Made by a program: the position numbers and the translations under genes
The notes under the pieces: generated by a model
Told to the model about the DNA's origin: nothing
Databases searched by the model: none
Seen by the model: only the letters and a program-made list of their open reading frames with translations
DNA from: Pinguiococcus pyrenoidosus
Lineage: Eukaryota > Sar > Pinguiophyceae > Pinguiochrysidales > Pinguiochrysidaceae
Direction: 5' to 3'
Length of the DNA stretch: 32,211 nucleotides
Assembly: GCA_019677205.1 (NCBI GenBank)
Contig: JAAMXY010000478.1
Location: forward strand, 1-32,211
Shown: positions 1 to 9,568 of the stretch, one piece after another
How positions within the stretch are numbered: the first letter of the stretch is position 1
Layout of the letters: each line of letters starts with the position of its first letter

Positions 1-1312
<1,312 letters not shown>

Positions 1313-1363
1313 TGCAGAGGTGCGCCAAGTTCTGCGGCCAACGACAGAGACGAGAAGTTTCTC

Positions 1364-1377
1364 GGATCAGCTGATCC
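1364..1377. promoter_or_regulatory. Palindrome GGATCAGCTGATCC upstream of katanin
   Basis: Perfect 14-bp palindrome about 52 bp upstream of the katanin start codon. Its 10-bp core ATCAGCTGAT recurs twice exactly, and once with one mismatch, in the BRAP/CFAP52 promoter. Binding protein unknown; the centre CAGCTG is an E-box core. Confidence 0.45.
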
Positions 1378-1530
1378 TCCTGAGAAACATTTGAAACAAT
1401 TTTCCTATGATATTCCTCATTAACGACCTAATCATTTTCAAAAAATCATTTCAGAAGTATGTTCATTGTAATAAATTTATTTACTGGTTAAAGTATTTTT
1501 AAAAATATTTTTATGATGCTATGGTTCGCG
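1378..1530. other. AT-rich island with short palindromes
   Basis: About 150 bp that is markedly AT-rich, in an otherwise GC-rich window. It holds the perfect palindromes AATAAATTTATT (1470-1481) and TATTTTTAAAAATA (1494-1507), with no reading frame of note. It lies behind the katanin promoter. It could be an organelle-derived insertion, a small decayed element, or an open-chromatin promoter segment; the sequence alone does not decide. Confidence 0.5.
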
Positions 1531-1781
1531 TTTGATGACCCAGTTTAGATATCGCTTTCACTTTGTGCGGCTGCGGATCTTGCTTGCAGATCTTCAATGC
1601 GACACCGATGAGAAGCTGATTCGTCCATACGGGCGATGAGCTCAAGGCTGCGCGACACAATACCGCAGGTTCTCGGCTCCTTCGGCGCAAGAGCTCGGCG
1701 CCCTTCTGTAGCGGCACGTTCGCGCCTCATCCTCACCACTGAGAGTCTGCGACCACCGCACCACCCATGAGAGGGATAAGC

Positions 1782-1912
1782 ATGGCGTCGCTGAGCAGTC
1801 TGGCCAACAGCTCGTTTGGTTCTCTCTTGGCAGACGCGGCAGATGCTGTGAGAGACGAGTTCAAGCGAATTTGGCATGTGGAGACCCAAAGCGAGGCGCT
1901 GCATTCGCTCCT
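1782..1912 (+). CDS. Possible upstream exon of the beta-galactosidase gene
   Basis: An ATG at 1782 opens 43 codons that end at a strong donor, CTCCT|GTAAGT, at 1913. The exon ends in phase 2. A CAG acceptor at 2208-2210 (or AAG three bases later) would join it in frame to the codons just before the ATG at 2239, adding a cytosolic N-terminal segment ahead of the membrane anchor. The implied intron (about 298 nt) is longer than most others in the window. No similarity is recognised in the 43 residues. It could equally be the start of an unrelated short gene or chance. Confidence 0.3.
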
Positions 1913-2238
1913 GTAAGTCTCGAACTGTTCGTGATTGAAATAAGGCAGTCGACGAGCTGCGCTGGGGCGGAAGATCGGCGCTTTTTGGGACTGTCCAGCA
2001 GTGGATTTTGGCTGAGAAGTTGCATCGACCAACGATTCGGAGACCTTCGGTTCCTTTTTGCGCCAGCTCTCGAAGCTTTGCTGCTCGCGGACTGGGCGTT
2101 GGGATTCAGAGATTGAGAAAGTGAGAGAAAGGGCCGCTGATCACAGTCCACCGACGAGAATCAAAGCATGTACTCGACGGATGGAAGGGCTGCGGCTGCC
2201 CATGGATCAGAAGGATCCAGGGATTCGATAGAGCAAGG

Positions 2239-5200
2239 ATGCAGACGTGCGCTGCTGGACTGACCTGGTTTGCCTCTGCTCTCATGTCAAGGTTCATCAT
2301 GCAGGTTCTGGCGGCTTCTTTGGCCTGCTTCCTGCTGGTCTGCGCCGTTCTCTTCCTGTACTACTCGGTGGACGGCAAGATGGGCATCGCCTTCGCTCCG
2401 CGCTACGCTTTGACCCGACTTCGCATCCAGATCACGAAGGCCTTGTCCTTCCATGGCCTTCTCGGAGGCATGAAGGCAATCCGAGGAATGCAGCGGGACG
2501 GCTTTCGACGGAACTGCTTGGCACCGCACACGCCGCTGGCGCTTCACTACAACCACTCCGCGGCGTTGCAAGATCCGCGGGACTTCGGCCGACGCAGTCC
2601 CTGGAAGATGCTGCTGGACCACGAGGACGAGTGGGAATTCATCTTGGAGCCGATGCGCGGCACGCACCGCGCAAAGACCTTCGTCATCGGAGGTCATGTG
2701 GCGCATATGCACCGCGTTCCGGTGCCTTCCTCGTGGCAGATGCAAGGGTTCCAGCCGCCCCTGTACACCAACTTTGAGTACCCGTTTGGCGTGAACTATC
2801 CATACCTGCAGGGTGACAATCCATGCGGCTACTATCGCCGCAAGTTCATCGTGCCGCCGCGGTGGGTGCAGGAGTATCGTCGCATCCGCCTGTGCATCAG
2901 CGCTGCTGGCCCCGACGTCGAGGTGTACATCAATGGCACCTCGGTCGGCTACTCGCAGGACAGCATGACGCCGAGCGAGTTCGAGATCTCCAATCTGGTG
3001 TACCAAAACGTCGAGAACGGCAGCTACGAGAACACGATTGTGCTGGAAGTCTCGAGGTTCGCCGAGGGGTCCTGGCTCGAGGACCAGGACCACTGGTGGT
3101 TCAGCGGCGTGCACCGCAGCGTCGAGATCTTCGCCATGCCGCAGGTGCACATCTGCGACTATGCCGTCACAACGAAGTTTGTGAAGGAAGACGAGGACGG
3201 GCACCAGGGCACGCCCCTGAGGAGCCTCACGGAGAATCTCCTCGCCAAGGACGAGCATGAGAAGGAGATCATTCGCTCCAAGAGCGTGGAGAGCACGCCG
3301 TCGAAGAGCAGCCCAAGCAGACTGACGTCGCCGTCAGGAAGAGTGTCTTCCCCCTCCGGGAGCGTGGCTTCCCAGAAGTCCGTCGGCCGCGCCCTGACGA
3401 TCTCCTCCATCTTCGGCTTCTCCGATGACGCCGACGGGGACGTGAACGCGGTGTACTTTGCGGAGCATCTGGATGCGGAGATCTCCGTCAGCGTCGTTGT
3501 CGCCGCGCCGGCACAGATGCCCGCCGACAAGGAATCGACGATTCCGGGACCGCCGGTTCTCAGTCAGTCGGCCGTCCGCGCCGTGCTGTACGATCACGAG
3601 CAAGAAATCTGTACGCTGAGCGTCGCGGACGCCGAGGACGAGGATTCGGTGGAATCTCCACCAGGCTTCCCGGGAGGCTATCCAGCAACCTTCAAGTACA
3701 AGAGAATGGCGCTCAAGGGGCACGTGGTGGCCCCGCGCAAGTGGTCCCACGAACGGGTTGCGCTCTACACACTGGTGCTGGAGCTGTACAACGTCGAAAC
3801 GACGCACGTGTATCACGTGGAAGGCTGCCGCGTTGGATTCCGCGAGGTGTCCATCGAGGACGGGGTGCTGAAGCTGAATGGCCGCCCCATCGTGGTGGCA
3901 GGCGTCAACCGACACGAGCATGATCCCTACACCGGCAAGCTGGTGTCGGAAGAGTCGATGCGCCGGGACATCGTGCTCCTCAAGCAGCACAACTTCACCG
4001 CGGTGCGCGCCTGCCACTATCCCAACAATCGTCGGTGGTATGAGCTCTGCGACGAGTACGGCTTGCTGGTGCTGGACGAAGCGAACTGCGAGGCGCACGG
4101 CTTCGTGCTGACCGGTATGGCGAGCCTCGCCATGTGCGATCCGCTGTGGAAGAACGAGGTCATCGGTCGCGTCGCCGCCATGTACGAACGCACCAAGAAC
4201 CACGCCTGCGTCACGCTCCTGAGCTTGGGCAACGAGTGCGGCTACGGCCCGAACACCAAGGCGGCCTTCGAGTGGCTCCGACCGCGCACCACGCTCCCGA
4301 TCCAGTACGAGAACGGTGCAGTCGACGGCGACTGCTCCATGCTTGAAGGGGACGGCAGGCAGCCCATCGTGACCGACGTGATCTGCCCCATGTACGACAG
4401 CCCCGCGCAGATTGCTGCCATCGCCGCCGAGGAGAACCGCAAGGACGGCTCCATCAAGAGGCAGGGACAGCGTCCCATCATTCTCTGCGAGTACGGCCAC
4501 GCCATGGGCAACTCCGGAGGGGGGCTCAACGTCTACTGGGACCTCGTCTGGTCTGGTGACCGAAGCAAAGGCCACCAGCGTGTGCAGGGTGGTTTCATCT
4601 GGGATCTGGTCGACCAAGGCCTGGTTGTGCCCAAGAAACCCCTTCCACATGGGGTGCTGAACAGTCCAGCTGCCGTAGATCAGTGGAAGAACGGGGAAGG
4701 CGGCAAAGCGGAGAACGAGGTTGGACCTTACTGGAACGACGGCTCCTGGGGCTACGGAGGGTCCTTCGGACCAGACAGTGGAGTGCGAGACCGCCAGTTT
4801 TGCTGCAACGGCCTCGTCTTCCCAGATCGGACTCCGCACCCGACCATGGCGGTGTTGAAGCAGCTCACGGCTCCCATCGTCTTCGAGGATTTGGATCCCG
4901 AGAAAGTCGGACGGAATGGCCGCGACATCACCGTGCGATATCGGAATCGATACTGCTTCCGGAGCCTCAGCCACGTCGAGTTCCGCTACGAAGTCCTGGT
5001 TGGGGAGAAGACGAGTCCGTTGGTGGAGGGTGTCGTCTCTGGGAACGCGATGAGCCACAAGATCGACGAGACGCCGCTCTATCCGGGCGAGAGCAGCGAG
5101 TTCTTGCTGGATCTTGGGTTGGAGATTCAGAACGTGTACAAGGAGGGAGCTTGGCTCAAGGTGCAAGCTCGCATGAGGACAAACGCCTGCGGTGGGATGC

Positions 5201-6663
5201 CGGCCGGCCACACCATCGCCGAACGCGTGTACAGCTTGTCGCCGCTCCCCCAGGCCAGCATGGTCCGCGGCGGCCCCACCGCCGATTCCACGGATCTTGT
5301 CAGCGTCCAATTCGACCCCACGAGCGACGAGTACACCGTGAAAGTGCCGGGCGTGTACCAGGCGACGATCGGCAAGAGCGGCACACCATCCTTCTCCTTT
5401 TCGGGCCACACGAGCCCGAGTCGCAATCTCGTATCGTCCATGAAGTTCCTCTTCTACCGGCCATGCCTCGACAACGATCTGGGTGGGATCGAGCTCCTCA
5501 GCCCCGGCTGGCGCGATTGGTACCGGTACCTCCCGAGGTCGTTGCAACGGAGCTTCTCCTACGGGACGCAGTGGCGTGGAATCGGCTTGAACAAGGTCAC
5601 GTCTCGGCTTGTGGCGTCGAAGTACGACCCGGACACCCACACGGTGGCACTGACCGAGAATCACATGAACCCCAGTGGAGAGGTGCTGTTCGTGACGCTG
5701 ACGCATTTCGTGTTTCGATCGAGCCACGTTCGCCTCGATGTCGAAGTGCGGCCGAAGCGGCTTCTGGGGATACTGCCCACGCTTCCGCGCATCGGCGTGG
5801 AGATGAAGCTCCCGGAGCTGACGTTCGGCCCGCAAGGCGGGCTCATCTGGTGCGGCGGAGGGCCGCAAGAGGAGTATCCGGATAGAAAGCGGGGAATGAC
5901 GGGCGTCTTCGGACCTCTCAAAGTGGACGGGCGGGACGGCGGCAAGTCCGGAGGAGGTCTACACACGCCGTACATCTACCCATCTGACTCGGGTCAGCGG
6001 ACCGACGTCGAGTGGGTCGCGGTGGGAGACCCGGCTCACAAGGCCGGCTTGCTCGTGGCGCACAGCAGCACAGACGAGCCTCCGGCGGAGGTGGCCCCCG
6101 CCTCGGGAATGGGCCAGTGGGATTCGGAAGGACAGGCCGACGAAGCGGAAGCGAAGAAGGACTCGCGGTACGCGGGTCGACGGAAGAAGCGACCAGCTGG
6201 TTGCTCCCCGGGCGCTTGCACCATCTCGGCGTCGCGATACACCGTTGACGAGATGGATGCGGCAAAGCTTCACGTCGATCTGCCCCGGATGGATAGTCCA
6301 GGCGCTCTGTACAAGCGAAAGGCATCGGATGACCCGAACCTCCTACCCGCCGACTGCGTGTATCGTCCCATCAATCTGAGGATCGACACGGCGTACATGG
6401 GCATCGGGGGAGATACGTCGTGGTGTCCGCAGACGCACGATCAGTTCTTGATCCATCCGCTTGCGGAGGGAACGGAGAGGGCGCCGGGCAAGTGGACATT
6501 CTCGTTGTATCTCAAGCCCATCCCGGAGGAGATCTACACCAGCTCCGGCCGGGACATGCTCGAAGCAGATAAGATGCGGGAGCGCGTCTATGCCTTCGTG
6601 ACGGGAGAGGACAGCGCGAATCGAGGCACGACGTCGTGGATGTCGTTCGATACGAGGCGGTAG
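2239..6663 (+). CDS. Membrane-anchored LacZ-type beta-galactosidase (GH2)
   Basis: Hydrolyses terminal beta-galactosides, or a related beta-glycoside. The 1474 aa, with no intron needed, are longer than LacZ (about 1020). Residues about 20-45 form a hydrophobic segment, so this is a type II anchor or uncleaved signal; the catalytic part would be lumenal or extracellular, and several N-glycosylation sequons fit that. LacZ landmarks follow in order: the jelly-roll sugar-binding domain (GYSQDSMTPSEFEI, LEDQDHWWFSGVHR), an Ig-like domain, the TIM barrel with NRHEHDP, acid/base Glu666 in SLGNECGYG and nucleophile Glu751 in ILCEYGHAMGN, QGGFIWDLVDQ, then the small-chain domain (GPQEEYPDRK, MGIGGDTSWCPQ). 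A Ser/Pro-rich insert occupies about residues 345-395 and an acidic/basic insert about 1270-1330. Base composition matches the neighbours. Start at 2239 or 2284, or spliced from 1782-1912. Confidence 0.9.
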   Translation: MQTCAAGLTWFASALMSRFIMQVLAASLACFLLVCAVLFLYYSVDGKMGIAFAPRYALTRLRIQITKALSFHGLLGGMKAIRGMQRDGFRRNCLAPHTPLALHYNHSAALQDPRDFGRRSPWKMLLDHEDEWEFILEPMRGTHRAKTFVIGGHVAHMHRVPVPSSWQMQGFQPPLYTNFEYPFGVNYPYLQGDNPCGYYRRKFIVPPRWVQEYRRIRLCISAAGPDVEVYINGTSVGYSQDSMTPSEFEISNLVYQNVENGSYENTIVLEVSRFAEGSWLEDQDHWWFSGVHRSVEIFAMPQVHICDYAVTTKFVKEDEDGHQGTPLRSLTENLLAKDEHEKEIIRSKSVESTPSKSSPSRLTSPSGRVSSPSGSVASQKSVGRALTISSIFGFSDDADGDVNAVYFAEHLDAEISVSVVVAAPAQMPADKESTIPGPPVLSQSAVRAVLYDHEQEICTLSVADAEDEDSVESPPGFPGGYPATFKYKRMALKGHVVAPRKWSHERVALYTLVLELYNVETTHVYHVEGCRVGFREVSIEDGVLKLNGRPIVVAGVNRHEHDPYTGKLVSEESMRRDIVLLKQHNFTAVRACHYPNNRRWYELCDEYGLLVLDEANCEAHGFVLTGMASLAMCDPLWKNEVIGRVAAMYERTKNHACVTLLSLGNECGYGPNTKAAFEWLRPRTTLPIQYENGAVDGDCSMLEGDGRQPIVTDVICPMYDSPAQIAAIAAEENRKDGSIKRQGQRPIILCEYGHAMGNSGGGLNVYWDLVWSGDRSKGHQRVQGGFIWDLVDQGLVVPKKPLPHGVLNSPAAVDQWKNGEGGKAENEVGPYWNDGSWGYGGSFGPDSGVRDRQFCCNGLVFPDRTPHPTMAVLKQLTAPIVFEDLDPEKVGRNGRDITVRYRNRYCFRSLSHVEFRYEVLVGEKTSPLVEGVVSGNAMSHKIDETPLYPGESSEFLLDLGLEIQNVYKEGAWLKVQARMRTNACGGMPAGHTIAERVYSLSPLPQASMVRGGPTADSTDLVSVQFDPTSDEYTVKVPGVYQATIGKSGTPSFSFSGHTSPSRNLVSSMKFLFYRPCLDNDLGGIELLSPGWRDWYRYLPRSLQRSFSYGTQWRGIGLNKVTSRLVASKYDPDTHTVALTENHMNPSGEVLFVTLTHFVFRSSHVRLDVEVRPKRLLGILPTLPRIGVEMKLPELTFGPQGGLIWCGGGPQEEYPDRKRGMTGVFGPLKVDGRDGGKSGGGLHTPYIYPSDSGQRTDVEWVAVGDPAHKAGLLVAHSSTDEPPAEVAPASGMGQWDSEGQADEAEAKKDSRYAGRRKKRPAGCSPGACTISASRYTVDEMDAAKLHVDLPRMDSPGALYKRKASDDPNLLPADCVYRPINLRIDTAYMGIGGDTSWCPQTHDQFLIHPLAEGTERAPGKWTFSLYLKPIPEEIYTSSGRDMLEADKMRERVYAFVTGEDSANRGTTSWMSFDTRR

Positions 6664-6676
6664 AGCTTGCGTCCAG

Positions 6677-6716
6677 CCTTCCCGCCTTCCCGCCTTCCCG
6701 CCTTCCCGCCTTTCCG
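6677..6716. repeat. 8-bp tandem repeat (CCTTCCCG)x5
   Basis: Five copies of CCTTCCCG, the last with one C-to-T change, starting 13 bp after the beta-galactosidase stop. They lie in the shared 3' region of two convergent genes, so they probably sit in 3' UTR or spacer. Confidence 0.85.
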
Positions 6717-6802
6717 CCGTACGGCCGCTTGCGTAGCATCTGCAGTCGCAGCGCTTCCACGCGGTCCAAGCATGCCTCGGCGGCCGAAGAATCCTAAAGT
6801 GC

Positions 6803-8677
6803 TCATCGTTTCTTCTTCTTCTTCGTTGACTTTTTCCTGCTATTCCTGCGCGTCGGTGTTGGTGTTGACGACGACGACGAGGTGGATCTCCGGGAAGCGG
6901 AGCTTCGGTGCGCCTGGGCGTCTTCGTCGAAACCTACTAGCACGGCCCCTTCGCGGACTTCGTCGCGATTGGGATCCGCGTCTACCTTCATCTGCGCCTT
7001 CACGTAGAACGCCAGATCCTCCACCTGCGCCTGCAAATCCTGCAGCTTCACGTCTATCGCCTGCCGCACCTCGGTCCTCCTGCCCTGGAACTGGATCACG
7101 GCATTTCGCAAGCTCCTAGAAGACAGCAAGCACGTCAGGTCTCTGGCTGAAGAAACGACGGCGTTCCCGGCAGAAGGACAGCAGAAGATACTCACTCTTC
7201 ATTCTCCAGCAACCTGCGATTCTCCTCGCGGACTTCCTCGATTTCCTCAGTCTTTGCGCGAACGCGCTCCATGGCTAGATCTAGATTCGCTTGGCTCTGT
7301 GCGACACTATCGCGCATTTCGGAGAGGTCCTTCGCCTCTCCCTCGGTCCAGTCCGCGTTGGCCACGTCTACCAAGGTCTCGGCGGCAATGAGGTCTTCGT
7401 AGTATCGGCGCTGCTCCTCGAGCTGAGACTCCATAAGCTTGTCATAAGAGTGCGCGACGTCGTTCAGTTTCGTGCGATCCGCCACCGTGGGGCTGCTTGG
7501 CCTGACGGGCCGCGTGTCGTGGACGAAGCGGTCGGCGAAGTAGTCCCAGATCCGCTGCGTCTTGAGCTCCATCGAGTAGCGGTGCCGGGTGACATCCCAG
7601 TGCTTGGCAGCGTGCTCGGAGCTGTACCTCCCGCAGCCCAGGTGCGCGCAAACGACGCAGATCCACAAGTTGTCGAAGCGCCCGCACGCCCTGCAGGACA
7701 GCCGGGCCTCGTCGTCGGACTTTCTCACTTCTGCCTCGTCGTCCGACTTTCGGACGTCTGCCTCGTCGCCCACGTGGCCCATGTCCTCCTGCAGGGCTCT
7801 TGGAGACGTCTTCTCCTTCCTCGCGACGTAAAGGCGGAGCGCAGCGCACACTCCGCAGCCCTGCCCGTCACTCCAGTCCCCGAGCACTCGAGGAATCTGC
7901 AGCCGCAGCTTCTCTCGCTTCGCGTTCGGACTGTCATTCGGGCTCGCGCGCGCGGTGTCACTCTCCCGCAGGGCCCGCCGGATCGACGGCACGCGCGTGG
8001 AGCTGGGATCCAGGCGCTCGGAGCACACGACGCACACGGGGATCTCCCAATACGCCCCCTCGTCGTCGCCGCCGCTGCTCTCCTCCCAGTGCGGCGCGGA
8101 CTCCGCGGCCTCGCCGCCGGGGACCGGGAAGGGGTCCAAAAAGTCCCCAGTGGCCGGGAGCACGAAAGTGGCCTCCACATGGATGGGCTTGATCACCCGA
8201 TCGGGCTCCTCCGCGGTGAAGCTGGTGCCCGCGAGCTCTCGGTACGCCGCATCCGCCTCCGCAACGTCTGCAAACCTCGCTATTGCAGTGTACCTCAGCT
8301 TGCACTCTCCATCCGCGATAAAAACAAGCCGCTGCGCCCGAGAGAGGCGCTCGGACAGCTCCTTGGGCGCGACATTCGCTGTAGACCCGCAGGTTAGTCG
8401 GCAGAACGCCTTGGAGACAAGCGCCCAGAGGCCACATACCGGGCACCGATGGGATGCAGAGCACCTGCGTGCGGTCTTTGGGGACTAATGCGCCGTAGCA
8501 CAGCTCTTCAAAGTCGCCCAACTGCTGTGCGTCCGGCAGAAGTCGCAGCCGCTTCGAAAACAGCCGAACTCGGCCATTGTACAGGCGCACAGGCTCCGCT
8601 TCGGCGCTGAAGATCGCGTCCGGCTCGCGCGAAGCACTCTCCGGGGCGCCAGCCACCATCGCCACGACCCTTAACAT
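6803..8677 (-). CDS. BRAP: BRAP2/IMP-like protein with degenerate RING, ZnF-UBP and coiled coil
   Basis: Homologue of BRCA1-associated protein 2 (IMP in animals, BRIZ in plants), a cytosolic ubiquitin-binding E3 family. Exons on the minus strand are 8677-8440, 8378-7196 and 7115-6803, with introns of 61 and 80 nt; the 61-nt intron carries a CTAAC branch-like motif. They give 577 aa. Order: a short N-terminal block, the BRAP2 RRM-like domain (VLCIPSVP through FTAEEPDRVIKPIHVE), a RING remnant, an intact ZnF-UBP (CRACGRFDNLWICVVC, GCGRYSSEHAAKH, paired His), then a long coiled coil and a Lys-rich tail. In the RING only the first CVVC and last CGVC pairs remain; the central Cys/His set is missing. 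The start could also be at 8731. It shares a divergent promoter with CFAP52. Confidence 0.85.
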
Positions 8678-8750
8678 AGCGCGGACGCGCCGCCCCAGCT
8701 TGGGGCGGCGCTGGAGCGCCGACGGCCTCATCCGGGACAGATGGACAAGC

Positions 8751-8762
8751 GGATCAGCTGAC
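8751..8762. promoter_or_regulatory. GGATCAGCTGAC, one-mismatch copy of the palindrome
   Basis: First of three copies in the BRAP/CFAP52 divergent promoter. It differs from ATCAGCTGAT at the last base and shares the leading GG of the katanin copy. Confidence 0.35.
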
Positions 8763-8847
8763 AGAGTGGAGCGCTGGGCGGCGGCTAAGAAGGATGAAAA
8801 CAAGAAGCCCGTAGAAGGGACACTGGGACAGAGGGATGCTTCTGGCG

Positions 8848-8857
8848 ATCAGCTGAT
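8848..8857. promoter_or_regulatory. ATCAGCTGAT palindrome, BRAP/CFAP52 promoter
   Basis: Exact copy of the 10-bp palindrome, 171 bp upstream of the BRAP start chosen here and 219 bp upstream of the CFAP52 start. Confidence 0.4.
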
Positions 8858-8910
8858 AGATGGCGTAGAGGGATCAACATAAGAGCCGGGGGAATCGAGA
8901 GGACGAAGGT

Positions 8911-8920
8911 ATCAGCTGAT
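8911..8920. promoter_or_regulatory. ATCAGCTGAT palindrome, BRAP/CFAP52 promoter
   Basis: Second exact copy in the same divergent promoter, 156 bp upstream of the CFAP52 ATG. Confidence 0.4.
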
Positions 8921-9075
8921 GGTTATTCGGGGATTCGAAACGGTAAACCGAAAAACCGCCGCGAAAAAGCCATTCAAATTGCAACTTCGCTCGGTCGTTT
9001 GCAAAGGCTGCGGAGTGCGGAGCGCGTCCGGCGCGTCTCGTCCCCTAAAGGCCCGGTGACTGCTCTCGAGGCAGC

Positions 9076-9532
9076 ATGGCGCTCGCTGCGGATCACAAGG
9101 ACCTGCATCTCGAGGCGGTGATCGGCTTCTCTGGAAAGGTGCGGACCAGCTATGCGCTCTTTGGCCGCTTTGTCTCCAGTCGCTTGGAAAGATAACGCAA
9201 GTTTCGGTCCTCTCGCGCAGGTTTTGGGAGGTCTGAAGTATTCCAAGTGCGGAGAGTATCTCATCTACCCGCTGGGAAGCAATGTGATCGTCAAGAGCAA
9301 CACCTCCGGGCGCCAGATCTCCTTGACTGGCCACTCGCTGGTGAGCTTTTCTAGGGCGAATTGCGATGTGTCTAGCGATTTTTCCGCGCTGATCATTTGG
9401 ACGTATTGCAAAACAGGACATTTCCTCGCTGGCGGTCAGTCCGGACGGCTCCATGATCGCCTCTGGTCAGCATCAGGTGAGTTTGTCGTAGAGCGCGGCC
9501 CTCCGGCAATATGGTTCTCCACCCTCATCTCA

Positions 9533-9568
<36 letters not shown>

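Noticed and set aside
3334-5868. 844-codon open frame on the minus strand inside the GH2 gene
   Set aside because: Mirror of GC-biased codons of the real gene; no domain, and the plus-strand protein is clearly LacZ-like.
2239-6663. Recent bacterial transfer of the GH2 gene
   Set aside because: Base and codon use look like the neighbours, it has a eukaryotic anchor and large inserts, and no bacterial neighbours are present.
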